Shown piece after piece: positions 8,281-16,554 of a DNA stretch of 64,000 bases. Each line of letters starts with the position of its first letter. The stretch's first letter is position 1. The notes under the pieces were generated by a model. It saw nothing but the letters and a program-made list of their open reading frames with translations, did not search any database and was not told the DNA's origin. The stretch is taken from contig JACNKQ010000047.1 in assembly GCA_014381945.1 (NCBI GenBank), forward strand, positions 1 through 64,000. The letters run 5' to 3'. Both the position numbers and the translations under genes were made by a program. This DNA comes from Actinomycetota bacterium. Lineage in GTDB: Bacteria > Actinomycetota > Acidimicrobiia > Acidimicrobiales > MedAcidi-G1.

Positions 8281-9000
8281 ATGGACGGGGCACCCCTCAC
8301 GCCGACCGAGTTCGGCGCAGCGGTCACGGCGATCACCAGCGCCTTCGGCGACCCGACACGCCGCGACATCTACCTGCACGCCCGTGAGTCGCCTGCCGGG
8401 GTTACCGCCGCCGAGGCCGCAGAGCGATTCGACCTGCACCCCAACGTGGCCCGCCACCACCTCGACAAGTTGGCGTCGGGCGGCTACCTCGAAGTCGCCG
8501 TCGAACGACCGGAGGGCGCCACGGCCGGCAGGCCGTCCAAGCACTACCGGGTGGCCGATCCGGGTACGCCCCTCGAGTTGCCGATCCGCCAGGACACCGT
8601 TCTCATAGGGCTGCTGGGCAGGGCGCTGGCCCTGCTGCCGTCCGACCAGGCAGAGGCGATGGCTGAGGAGGTGGGTGCCGAGGTGGGGCGCTCGATGGCC
8701 GAGTCGATCGGCGCCGACGAGGTGCACCGGTCGTTCAAGTCGGCCATGCACACCGTGGCCGATGCCCTCACCGCCCACGGCTTCGCCGCCAGGGCCGAAC
8801 GCACCGGTGGCGACCGGCTGCGCATCGTGTCCGAGCACTGCCCGTTCGGCGGTGCCCCCATCGAACATCCGGTGATCTGTGCCGTCGACCGGGGCCTCGT
8901 GCGGGGGATGCTCGGCGCCCTCTACGGCGACGCCGAGACCGACCTCTCCTCGTCCCTCCCGATGGGCGACAGTGTCTGCATCACCGAAGTAACAGCATGA
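8281..9000 (+). CDS. SufR-like Fe-S-sensing HTH transcriptional regulator
   Basis: A 239-residue regulator with an N-terminal ArsR/DeoR-like winged helix (about 15-90: AFGDPTRRDIYLHARE, DLHPNVARHHLDKLASGGYL, AGRPSKHYR) and a C-terminal sensing domain. Three cysteines, C187, C200 and C233, lie in that domain, the first in EHCPFGGAPIEHPVIC. C-x12-C in this position resembles the [Fe-S] ligands of SufR repressors. The context supports this: it is divergent from mrp and followed by a cysteine desulfurase. It probably represses or adjusts Fe-S assembly genes when clusters are scarce or damaged; the exact targets are inferred. Confidence 0.8.
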   Translation: MDGAPLTPTEFGAAVTAITSAFGDPTRRDIYLHARESPAGVTAAEAAERFDLHPNVARHHLDKLASGGYLEVAVERPEGATAGRPSKHYRVADPGTPLELPIRQDTVLIGLLGRALALLPSDQAEAMAEEVGAEVGRSMAESIGADEVHRSFKSAMHTVADALTAHGFAARAERTGGDRLRIVSEHCPFGGAPIEHPVICAVDRGLVRGMLGALYGDAETDLSSSLPMGDSVCITEVTA

Positions 9001-9039
9001 GCAGCACGGTTTCCAGTCAGGCCACCGTGCCAACCACCC

Positions 9040-9172
9040 CTACCCCCAAGGGATCGGAAAAGACTCACCCCCCCCAAAAAAAAGGATCGGAAAAGACTCG
9101 CCCCCCCCCAAAAAAAAAGATCGGGAAAGACTCTCTCCCCCCCCAAAAAAAAGAGATCGGGAAGGGTCGATA
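9040..9172. repeat. Four ~30-bp tandem units with C8-9/A8-9 homopolymer tracts
   Basis: Each unit reads roughly GATCGG(A/G)AAAGACTC, then 7-9 C, then 8-9 A. Copies start near 9054, 9087, 9118 and 9154, with unequal tract lengths. All three minus-strand frames stay open through it because it encodes runs of Phe/Gly, which explains several spurious long frames. The homopolymer tracts are prime slippage sites and also assembly-error sites. Confidence 0.85.
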
Positions 9173-9454
9173 TTGGAACCCAGGAACCAGCCTGAGGCGC
9201 CAGAACAACGCCGCAGACCGCAAGCCCGCGCCCGTACCGGGCAGCGTCGGGTACCTGAGGAAGCGAGCGTGTCGCCTGTTCGGGTGCGGCCCGACACGTC
9301 GCCGGGGTGGGGCCCCGGCGCCACCGCGATGAGCCCCTTGGGGCGAAGAGCCGAGAACCAAGGCGCCCGGCGATGTCCGCCCTCCTGACAGAAGCGAACT
9401 CCAGATTCTGAGCATCCCTGGCAGCAAGAACCCGATCTCCCCCAGCAGACACCC
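9173..9454. other. Gene-free, hairpin-rich intergenic stretch
   Basis: No credible coding frame. Perfect inverted repeats are visible: GTACC...GGTAC near 9233-9255, CGTGTCG...CGACACG near 9270-9300, CCGGGG-TGGGG-CCCCGG near 9301-9318 and GCCCC-TT-GGGGC near 9333-9345. The stem density hints at a structured RNA or leader of the cysteine desulfurase gene, but no known RNA family signature (SRP, RNase P, tmRNA, tRNA) could be identified. Confidence 0.4.
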
Positions 9455-10579
9455 GTGACCCGCCACTACCTCGACCACGCTTCCACTTCTCCACTGCGAC
9501 CTGCCGCCCTCGACGCACTGACTTCTGCGCTCGGGCTCGTCGCCGATCCGGGACGAATCCACCAGGAGGCCCTGACAGCCCGCCATGCCGTCGAGGTGGC
9601 CCGCCAGCAGGTCGCCGACCTGCTGGGCGCCCGCAGCCGGGAGGTGGTGTTCACCTCGGGGGCTACCGAGTCGATCGCCATGGCCTGCCACGGAGCGGCG
9701 CGGCGCGATTCCGAAGGCCGGAGAACACGCTCCGTGCTCGCCGCCGTCGAGCACTCGGCGGTGCGCCACTGCGCCGACCGGGAGGGTCCGACCACGGTGG
9801 TCGGCGTGGACCGGGCCGGACGGGTCGATCCCGACGAACTGCTGACCGCCGTCGGCGAAGACACGGCCATCGTGCACCTGCAGTGGGGCAACCACGAGGT
9901 CGGCACCTGTCACGACCTCGAACCGGTGATCGCCGCATGCCGGGAGCGCGACGTGCTGGTCCACGTCGATGCCGCCCAGGCCGTCGGCCGGGTGCCGGTC
10001 GACTTCAGGGCGCTGGGGGCCGACCTGCTGTCGGTGAGCGCCCACAAGTTCGGCGGGCCACCCGGAGTCGGCGCCCTGCTGGTGCGTCGGGGCCTGCGGC
10101 TCGAACCCCTGCTGCTCGGCGGCGACCAGGAGCGGGCCCGCCGGGCCGGCCTCGAGAACGTCCCGGCCGTGGTCGGGTTCGGCGCCGCCTGCGAAGCCCT
10201 TGGCGGCGGCGTGCTCGCCGACGAGGAGGCCGAATCGCGGCGTCTCACGGACCGGTTGGCCGGGGGAACGGCCGCACTCGACGGAATCGAGCGCTACGGC
10301 GACCCCGACCGGCGGCTCCCCCACCTGGTGTGTGTCGGGATCACCGACATCGAGCCCCAGGCCGTGCTGCTGGGCCTCGACCGGGCCGGCGTGGCCGCCC
10401 ACTCGGGCAGCGCCTGCGCCTCCGAGGGGCTGGAGCCCTCGCCGGTGCTCGAGGCCATGGGCGTCGATGCCCACCGGTCGCTGCGCCTCTCCGTCGGCTG
10501 GAACACGACCGACGCCGACGTGGACGCCGCCATCGACGCCCTGCCCGGGATCCTCGCCGGCCTCCGGGCCCTGCGCTGA
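9455..10579 (+). CDS. Cysteine desulfurase (NifS/IscS family)
   Basis: PLP enzyme that removes sulfur from L-cysteine for Fe-S cluster and thiocofactor synthesis. The 374 residues cover the whole fold: YLDHASTSPLRP start, VVFTSGATESIAMA, catalytic His in VEHSAVRH, HVDAAQAVGRVPVD, Schiff-base Lys198 in SAHKFGGPPGVGAL, and the persulfide Cys321 in HSGSACASEG. The short Cys loop (SACASEG) is of the NifS/IscS type rather than SufS. Start is GTG 9455. It follows the SufR-like regulator on the same strand after the repeat-rich gap. Confidence 0.95.
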   Translation: MTRHYLDHASTSPLRPAALDALTSALGLVADPGRIHQEALTARHAVEVARQQVADLLGARSREVVFTSGATESIAMACHGAARRDSEGRRTRSVLAAVEHSAVRHCADREGPTTVVGVDRAGRVDPDELLTAVGEDTAIVHLQWGNHEVGTCHDLEPVIAACRERDVLVHVDAAQAVGRVPVDFRALGADLLSVSAHKFGGPPGVGALLVRRGLRLEPLLLGGDQERARRAGLENVPAVVGFGAACEALGGGVLADEEAESRRLTDRLAGGTAALDGIERYGDPDRRLPHLVCVGITDIEPQAVLLGLDRAGVAAHSGSACASEGLEPSPVLEAMGVDAHRSLRLSVGWNTTDADVDAAIDALPGILAGLRALR

Positions 10580-10601
10580 ACGCCGGAGCCGGAGACCTCC
10601 A

Positions 10602-11822
10602 CTACCCCAGCAGGCCCTCGGACTCGAGGAGGGCCGTGAGGTCCGGCGGCTGGTTGGGCAGCGAGGCGAATTCGGTGGCGTCGGCGGTGGCACCGGCGGA
10701 GTCGCCCAGGAGCACCGAGCGCACGACCGACCGGTAGGCCAGGGCGTAGGGGTGCAGCGGGTCGGTCGCCACGGCCTCGTCGAGGCTCACGACGCCGATC
10801 TCGACCAGTTCCGGTTCGCCGGTGCGGGCCAGCAGCCAGCCCCGCTCGGCCAGCAGCCCGGCGGCCGCCGGGTCGGCGGCGAGGCCCGAGTCGAGCAGGT
10901 CGAGTGCGGCGACGAGCCCACCGCCGTCGATCAGCGCCGTCGCCACGCGTTCTCGCAGCCGGGTGGCGGCCAGCAGGTCGCCGACGATCGGCGGCGCATC
11001 GAGGGCATCGAGCGCCACGAGGTCCTGGGCTGCGCCGTTGGCGTCGCCGTCGACGAGGCGCTGTGAGGCCCGGAACACCCGGGCGTCCGGATAGGTGGGA
11101 TCCGATTCGACGGCCGCCTCGAGGTCGGCCCTGGCGGCCACGGCGTCGCCGCTGCGGCGGTGCGCCCAGCCCCGGTAGGCGAGCGCCTCGGCGTTGGATG
11201 GCTGGAGCTCGAGCACCTGCGTGTACAGGTCGATGGCCTCGTCGGTGGGCGCCACGCCCGCCTCGATGAGCAGCGTGCGGGTCGATAGGCGGATGTCGCC
11301 AGACAGCGTGTCGCCCAGCCCACGGCTACCCGAGAACTGCGCCACGAACACGCCGGCCAGCACCGCCACGATCCCCACGCCGGCCAGCACGAAGGGGCGC
11401 GTGGGTGCGCCCCGGTCGCCCCCCTGCCAGCGACGCATGGCGAGCACCACGCCAGCCACCGCAGTCGTAGCAGCGAGAACCGGCAGCACCCAGACGAGGC
11501 CCGTCAGGCCGCTGCCGCTCGGCGTGTAGTCGATGTCCTCGCCGAAGCGGGCGACGAGCATCGTGCGGATGTCGTCGTCGGTGGCGCCGCCGTCGACCAT
11601 CGAGGCGATCGACGCACGGATGGTGCGGGCGATCGGCACGTTGGACTCGGCCACCGACTGGCCGGAACACACCGGGCAGGCGAAGTCCCGGGACAGTTGG
11701 TGGGCCCGATCGGCGTTGGTGAGCGGCGGGCGTTCGGCCACCTCGGCCACGACCAGCGTCCCCACGGCGACCACCAGCAGCAGCGCCCAGACCGCCCGTC
11801 GGGACCGAGGGACGCCGCTCAT
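10602..11822 (-). CDS. ccmH: Cytochrome c maturation protein CcmH with CcmI-like TPR domain
   Basis: A 406-residue membrane protein. The N-terminal signal/anchor is followed by the CcmH thioredox domain with FACPVCSGQSVAESN (CxxC at C49/C52), the thiol pair that reduces apocytochrome CXXCH cysteines. Two membrane helices (about 118-140 and 155-175) lead into a ~220-residue region of Ala-rich TPR-like helices, as in CcmI, which chaperones apocytochrome. It is therefore a CcmH-CcmI-type fusion. The ATG at 11822 overlaps the ccmG stop by 4 bp. Last gene of the ccm operon; it converges with the cysteine desulfurase 22 bp away. Confidence 0.9.
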   Translation of the reverse strand: MSGVPRSRRAVWALLLVVAVGTLVVAEVAERPPLTNADRAHQLSRDFACPVCSGQSVAESNVPIARTIRASIASMVDGGATDDDIRTMLVARFGEDIDYTPSGSGLTGLVWVLPVLAATTAVAGVVLAMRRWQGGDRGAPTRPFVLAGVGIVAVLAGVFVAQFSGSRGLGDTLSGDIRLSTRTLLIEAGVAPTDEAIDLYTQVLELQPSNAEALAYRGWAHRRSGDAVAARADLEAAVESDPTYPDARVFRASQRLVDGDANGAAQDLVALDALDAPPIVGDLLAATRLRERVATALIDGGGLVAALDLLDSGLAADPAAAGLLAERGWLLARTGEPELVEIGVVSLDEAVATDPLHPYALAYRSVVRSVLLGDSAGATADATEFASLPNQPPDLTALLESEGLLG

Positions 11823-12349
11823 GCGCCGCCCCTGGCCTCGTCGAGCAGCGCCTCGAGTTCGTCGGCCTTCACCCCGCCGATGACCTTGGCGGCCACGTGC
11901 CCCGAAGGGAAGACCAGGTACGACTCAGGCACCGCGATGACCCCCCAGTCGACGGCGATGCGACCGGTTCCTGAGGCCAGCACCGGCCATCCGCCGCCCT
12001 GCTCCCGGAAGAACCGCTCGACGGCCGTCGCCGAGTCGTCGAAGGCCACGCTCACGACGCGTACGTCGTCGGCCTCGGCGTGGGCCTCCGCGAAGGCGAC
12101 CAGCTCGGGGTGCTCGACGATGCACGGGACACATGTGGTGGAGAAGAAGTTGACGAGCACCCAGCGGCCACGTTGGGCGTCGAGGTCCCAGGGCTCGTCG
12201 TCGATGGTGGTGCCGGTCAGCACCGGTGCCGGCTGACCGACCAGGTGCGTCGAGACCCGGTCCTGGCCGGAATCGCGGGTGGCCATGACCCCGACCAGGA
12301 CCGCCAGCACGAGGCCGACGGCGATGGACGCACTGCGTACCGGGCTCAC
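11819..12349 (-). CDS. ccmG: Thiol:disulfide oxidoreductase CcmG/TlpA/ResA
   Basis: Membrane-anchored thioredoxin-like protein, 176 residues, that works outside the membrane to keep apocytochrome c thiols reduced. An N-terminal anchor (about 8-24) precedes a TlpA-like domain with the redox motif TTCVPC (C73, C76) and a cis-Pro region IAVPESYLVFPSG. The start is GTG 12349, which overlaps the TGA of ccmF (GTGA); this is preferred because the frame is open far upstream inside ccmF with no relevant sequence. Confidence 0.93.
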   Translation of the reverse strand: MSPVRSASIAVGLVLAVLVGVMATRDSGQDRVSTHLVGQPAPVLTGTTIDDEPWDLDAQRGRWVLVNFFSTTCVPCIVEHPELVAFAEAHAEADDVRVVSVAFDDSATAVERFFREQGGGWPVLASGTGRIAVDWGVIAVPESYLVFPSGHVAAKVIGGVKADELEALLDEARGGA

Positions 12350-14313
12350 GCTTCGATTCCCTCGTCGGCGGACTGAAGCCCATGAGATTCTTCGTCTTCG
12401 CGACGGCGCCGGTCCGGCACGGCGGCCAACAGCGTGCCGAACGCCATGACCCCACCGCCGTACCAGATCCACCAGATGAGCGGCTGAACGGTGACCCACA
12501 CCTTCGTGGCGCCATCGTCGCCCGAACCCTCTTCCGGTACGGACAACACGTAGAGCTGCAGGTCGTCCCGCCAGGTCGACCGCGTGGTCGGCGTTCCGAT
12601 GACCTGCCCGGCGAACGGGAAAAACGTGAGCGCAGGTGTGAAGATCTCTCCGTCGACCAGGACCCGCACACGGATCTCGTCCTTTTCGGCAAGCTCGATG
12701 TGTTCGAGACCGTCGAAGACCAGCTCGTGGCCGGCGAACCCGAACCGGTCTCCCGGTGCTGTGAAGACCGCTTCGGCCTGACGCACATACGACGATGAAC
12801 AGGCAAGCGCCACGGCCACGATCGCCACCCCGATGTGCACGACCATCCCGCCGCTCGACCGGCCGATGAACCCCCGTAGGCCCCGGGAGCGAACCGCCAA
12901 CGCCAACTGTCTCACCGCCCCACCGCAGGCGAATCCGGCAAGGCCGACGGCCAGCACGGTCGCCCATCCCCGTCCACCGAGCGCCACGGCGACGGCCATG
13001 GCGACCACACCCACCGTCGCCGGCCACTGCAGCCGCTTCGCCAGCACCTCGCTGCCGGCCCGCCCCCACGGCAGCGCCGGCGCAATCGCCATCAGGAACA
13101 GCAGCAGGAAGCCGATCGGCATGGTCATGCGGTCGAAGTAGGGGTTGCCGACCGAGATGCGGTCGCCGTTGGCGGCCTCGACCAGCAGCGGGAACATGGT
13201 GCCGAGCAGCACGATGAAGGCGAAGGCCCCGAAGAGCAGGTTGTTGGCGAGGAATGCCCCGGTGCGCGACACCGGTGAGTCGATCGTCCCCTCGGCCCGC
13301 AGCTCGTCGCCCCGCCATGCGATTAGGCCCACTGAGGTCGCCACGATGACGGCGAACAGGGCAAGGAACATCGGGCCGATCCCCGATTCGGTGAACGAGT
13401 GCACCGACTCGATGACCCCCGAGCGGGTGAGGAAAGTGCCGAGGATCGTGAGGGCGAACGTGGCGCACAGCAGCGACAGGTTCCAGACCCGCAGCATCCC
13501 CCGCCGTTCCTGCACCATCACCGAGTGGAGGTAGGCGGTGCCTGTCAGCCACGGCAGGAGCGAGGCGTTCTCGACCGGGTCCCATGCCCAGTAGCCGCCC
13601 CAGCCGAGCACCTCGTACGACCACCAGGCGCCCAGCAGTATCCCGACGGTGAGGCATCCCCAGGCCAGCAGCGTCCAGCGGCGGGTCTCGAGCAGCCAGC
13701 CCTCGCCCAGGCGGCCGGTGGCGAGCGATGCGATGGCGAAGGCGAACGGCACCGTGAAACCGACGTACCCGAGGTACAGCACCGGTGGGTGGAACGCCAT
13801 GAGCACGTGGTTCTGGAGCAGCGGGTTGGGGCCGGGGCCGTCGAACCCGGGCCAGGGGTCGAAGCGGCCGAACGGGTGGGCCGGGCCGGCCAGGAGCAGG
13901 AAGAAGAAGGCGCAGACGGCCAGCATGACGAGCAGCACCCAGCCGACCATCGGGTCGGCGAGCCGGTCCTGAAACCTCCAGGCGACCAGCACGAGGTAGC
14001 CGACCAGGATCAGCACCCACAGCAGGATCGAGCCCTCGAGCGCCGACCAGAGGGTCGCCACGTTGAACAGTGCCGGCGTGCGGTGGCTGCCGTGTTCGGC
14101 CACGAACGCCACGGTGAAGTCGCGTGTGATGAGCGCCCGCTCCATGACTGCGAACTGGCCGACGGCTGCGACCGCCACGGCGGCGACGTACCAGCGGGTC
14201 CGTGCCAGGTGGACCGCACTGTGGGTGGCGAGGCCACGCACGGCGTTGAGCACCCCGAGCAGGGACGCTGTCAGGCCCAGGGCGACGAACCCCGAACCCA
14301 GCGTTGCATTCAT
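12346..14313 (-). CDS. ccmF: Heme lyase subunit CcmF
   Basis: Large polytopic membrane protein (655 residues, about 15 hydrophobic segments) that ligates heme from holo-CcmE to apocytochrome c. The tryptophan-rich WWD domain is clear: WGGYWAWDPVENASLLPWL at residues 238-256. The flanking conserved block PLLQNHVLMAFHPPVLYLGYVG begins near 164 with a heme-ligand-type His, and FLTRSGVIESVHSF follows the WWD segment. A C-terminal extracytoplasmic domain precedes a final helix. It overlaps ccmG by 4 bp and follows ccmE by 36 bp. Confidence 0.96.
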   Translation of the reverse strand: MNATLGSGFVALGLTASLLGVLNAVRGLATHSAVHLARTRWYVAAVAVAAVGQFAVMERALITRDFTVAFVAEHGSHRTPALFNVATLWSALEGSILLWVLILVGYLVLVAWRFQDRLADPMVGWVLLVMLAVCAFFFLLLAGPAHPFGRFDPWPGFDGPGPNPLLQNHVLMAFHPPVLYLGYVGFTVPFAFAIASLATGRLGEGWLLETRRWTLLAWGCLTVGILLGAWWSYEVLGWGGYWAWDPVENASLLPWLTGTAYLHSVMVQERRGMLRVWNLSLLCATFALTILGTFLTRSGVIESVHSFTESGIGPMFLALFAVIVATSVGLIAWRGDELRAEGTIDSPVSRTGAFLANNLLFGAFAFIVLLGTMFPLLVEAANGDRISVGNPYFDRMTMPIGFLLLFLMAIAPALPWGRAGSEVLAKRLQWPATVGVVAMAVAVALGGRGWATVLAVGLAGFACGGAVRQLALAVRSRGLRGFIGRSSGGMVVHIGVAIVAVALACSSSYVRQAEAVFTAPGDRFGFAGHELVFDGLEHIELAEKDEIRVRVLVDGEIFTPALTFFPFAGQVIGTPTTRSTWRDDLQLYVLSVPEEGSGDDGATKVWVTVQPLIWWIWYGGGVMAFGTLLAAVPDRRRREDEESHGLQSADEGIEA

Positions 14314-14349
14314 GGGGTGGAGTATGGCGGCGCGGTCACCGGGGTGCGG

Positions 14350-14889
14350 TCAGCCGGTGGCGCTGCACGATTCGATGTCGGCCTGGCGCCCTTGTTCGAC
14401 CCGGTAGTCGTTGTCGTGTTTGACGACCATGTGGTCGGTGCGCAGGTGCCAGCCATCGTCGGCGGGGGTGGCGAGACCGGCGAGACCGGGGACGCTGCCG
14501 GCCGTCCATGTGCCCTGGAGCACGACGGGCACGCCGGGCTGGAGCAGTTCGGCCGGGTCGCCCACATGGACGACATCGGCTAAGGCGCCCGCCGAGCAGA
14601 GGGTGAATACCACGGCCGACCCACCCTCGACCACTGTCTCGACGAGGCCGGGCAGCGGGGTTCCGACGACACGGAAACGGCCGTCGCCAAGTTCGGTGCG
14701 CAACTCGACGGCGGCATCGACCTCGTGGAAGACGAGCGTGGCGTCGCCCAGGGTCTTTACGAGCACGCCGACTATCGCCGCCACGACCAGCAGCGTGACG
14801 AGGGTCGGCAGGGCCCGACGGCGGGATGCCTCGGGCCGACTGGGTGCCGGCGTGAGGTCGAGGTCGTCAGCCACGGGGTCAGCCGCCAC
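14350..14889 (-). CDS. ccmE: Periplasmic heme chaperone CcmE
   Basis: A 179-residue protein with one N-terminal membrane anchor (about 27-46) and an OB-fold that receives heme from CcmC and delivers it to CcmF. The heme attachment motif HxxxY is intact: His158 and Tyr162 in VVKHDNDYR. The disordered tail is short. The fold shows RFRVVGTPLPG and VVLQGTW strands. It overlaps the end of ccmD by 11 bp. Confidence 0.92.
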   Translation of the reverse strand: MAADPVADDLDLTPAPSRPEASRRRALPTLVTLLVVAAIVGVLVKTLGDATLVFHEVDAAVELRTELGDGRFRVVGTPLPGLVETVVEGGSAVVFTLCSAGALADVVHVGDPAELLQPGVPVVLQGTWTAGSVPGLAGLATPADDGWHLRTDHMVVKHDNDYRVEQGRQADIESCSATG

Positions 14890-15034
14890 CGTCTGAAGAC
14901 GTCAGCCAGCGGGAGCGATCGGCCGGAACCCGGCGGGCGAGGTCGCGCCCGCGGCGGACGGTGGCCACGGCGAACAGGCTGAGCGTGCCGAGGGCGATGC
15001 CCCAGCCGGCGATCAGGTAGCCGAGGTGCGTCAT
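14879..15034 (-). CDS. ccmD: CcmD-like small membrane protein
   Basis: A 51-residue protein with a single hydrophobic helix (about residues 5-26, HLGYLIAGWGIALGTLSLF) followed by a basic segment RRGRDLARR. This is the size and topology of CcmD, which helps release holo-CcmE from the CcmABC complex. AGGAGA sits nine bases before the ATG at 15034. Position between ccmC and ccmE is the standard place for ccmD. The sequence is too short for assignment on similarity alone. Confidence 0.85.
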   Translation of the reverse strand: MTHLGYLIAGWGIALGTLSLFAVATVRRGRDLARRVPADRSRWLTSSDGGG

Positions 15035-15068
15035 GCTGATGGTTCTCCTGTCACGTCGGCCAGACCTG

Positions 15069-15872
15069 TCATGTGCCCTCCCCCACCGCAGCGTCGACGT
15101 CACCCTCGTCGATGGCTGCCCGCCGTTCGGCGATGGCGGAGGCGATGCCGTGTTCGGCGTCCTCGCGCTCGAGCCAGCCCACCCGGAAGCGGTGCAGCAG
15201 CAGCCAGGTCAGCACCAGTCCGAACACCAGGAACCCGAGCATCAGCGTGAACAGCGTGAGGTCCTGGATCTTGAGTTCTTCGAGCGTGGACTTCTGGTGG
15301 AGGGTGCGGTTCTCCCACCATTCGACCGAGCGGTTGACCAACGGCAGGTCGAGCACCGCAACCAGCGCCACGATGGCACCCCGGAGGGCAGCGGTCCGCG
15401 GGTCGACGGTGGCCCGGCGCAGCGCCAGGTAGCCGGTGAACATGAGGAAAAGCACGAGCGTGGTCATGAGGCGCACGTCGCCCCACTCCCACCAGGTGTT
15501 CCAGACGGGTCGCCCCCAGATCGAGCCGGTGACGAGCACCAGGCCGCAGAACACCGTTCCGACCTCGGCGGCAGCGTGGGCCATCGTGTCGAACCACGGC
15601 GTACGCCGGATGAGGTACCCGGCCGATGCCACGGCGCACAGCACGAACGCCACGTACATGAGCACTGCCAGCGGCACGTGCAGGTACAGGAGGCGCACGG
15701 CGTCGAACTGGCCGATCTCCTCGCCGGTCGTGGGGTGGAGCCGGATGTCGGGCTCGGTCGGGCCGAAGGCGAACAGCAGCAGCGTGGCGAGTCCCAGCAG
15801 CGTGGCGACGCCGAGCACACGCGAGCCACGGGAGCCCGTGGAGACGTCTGGCGATGCGATGGCCTGTGTCAT
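15069..15872 (-). CDS. ccmC: Heme exporter / holo-CcmE synthase subunit CcmC
   Basis: Six-helix membrane protein of 267 residues that presents heme to CcmE. It carries the WWD signature GSIWGRPVWNTWWEWGDVRL at residues 116-135 and the conserved LYLHVPLA His block at about 62-69, with a second His later in ENRTLHQ. Start ATG 15872 has GAGGA just upstream and lies 7 bp after the ccmB stop; an in-frame ATG 42 bases upstream would overlap ccmB and is less likely. Confidence 0.95.
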   Translation of the reverse strand: MTQAIASPDVSTGSRGSRVLGVATLLGLATLLLFAFGPTEPDIRLHPTTGEEIGQFDAVRLLYLHVPLAVLMYVAFVLCAVASAGYLIRRTPWFDTMAHAAAEVGTVFCGLVLVTGSIWGRPVWNTWWEWGDVRLMTTLVLFLMFTGYLALRRATVDPRTAALRGAIVALVAVLDLPLVNRSVEWWENRTLHQKSTLEELKIQDLTLFTLMLGFLVFGLVLTWLLLHRFRVGWLEREDAEHGIASAIAERRAAIDEGDVDAAVGEGT

Positions 15873-15879
15873 GTGTCCT

Positions 15880-16554
15880 CTACTCCTCGACCAGTGCCCC
15901 GTGGGCCAGTGCACCCCCGGCGGTTGCGACCACGGCGAAGACGGCCAGCAGGCCCAGCCAGGCCCAGCCGTCGACTGCTGCGTTCCCGAGGGCGTCGTCG
16001 AATGCCCGCGTTGCGCCGATCAGCACCGGTGCCAGCACCGGAAGCAACAGGATGGGGAGAAGGGTCTCCCGTACCCCGAGTCCCGAGGCCAGCGCACCGT
16101 AGAGGGTACCGGTGCACGCCACGGCGACGGCCGCCAGCAGGCCGGTGGCGACCACCAGCAGGGGCTGCTCGATCTCGCTGCCGTAGAGCACGATGATCCC
16201 GGCGGTCAGCAGCACCTCGAGCACCACCAGTTGCACGAATACGGCGGCCGCCTTGCCGATGAACAGCGCCGCCGGCGATATTCCCGAGAGGCGCAGGCCG
16301 GTGAGTGCCCCGTCAGCCTGCTCGACCGAGACCGACCGCTGGACCGCCAGCAGGGCGCAGAGCAGGACCGCCACCCAGAACAGTCCGGGGGCGAAGGCCC
16401 GCAGCGTACGCTGGTCGGCGTCGAGGGCGAACCCGAACAGCACCAGCACCAGCAGGGCGAAGGGCGCCACCTGGTTGAGCACGACCCGCGAGCGGGCCTC
16501 GATGCGGAGGTCCTTGGCGGCTACCAGGCGGGCGTCGGCGAGGAAGCGCCTCAT
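15880..16554 (-). CDS. ccmB: Heme ABC transporter permease CcmB
   Basis: Membrane subunit, 224 residues with six hydrophobic segments, forming with CcmA and CcmC the ABC complex that uses ATP to release holo-CcmE. Conserved CcmB features include the start RRFLADARLVAAKDLRIEAR, VEQADGALTGLRLSG and the LPILLLPVLAPVLIGA block near residue 160. Its ATG at 16554 overlaps the ccmA stop (ATGA). The ~224 residues match the family length. Confidence 0.93.
   Translation of the reverse strand: MRRFLADARLVAAKDLRIEARSRVVLNQVAPFALLVLVLFGFALDADQRTLRAFAPGLFWVAVLLCALLAVQRSVSVEQADGALTGLRLSGISPAALFIGKAAAVFVQLVVLEVLLTAGIIVLYGSEIEQPLLVVATGLLAAVAVACTGTLYGALASGLGVRETLLPILLLPVLAPVLIGATRAFDDALGNAAVDGWAWLGLLAVFAVVATAGGALAHGALVEE

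Noticed and set aside
9230-9320. SRP RNA or RNase P RNA candidate
   Set aside because: Stems are present, but neither the GGAAG/GCAGC SRP loop nor the RNase P core sequences were found.
9065-10693. 542-codon open frame on the minus strand across the cysteine desulfurase gene and the C/A repeat
   Set aside because: It is antisense to a gene with a full set of PLP-enzyme motifs, and its tail is Phe/Gly runs from the repeat; GC-rich DNA commonly leaves such shadows open.
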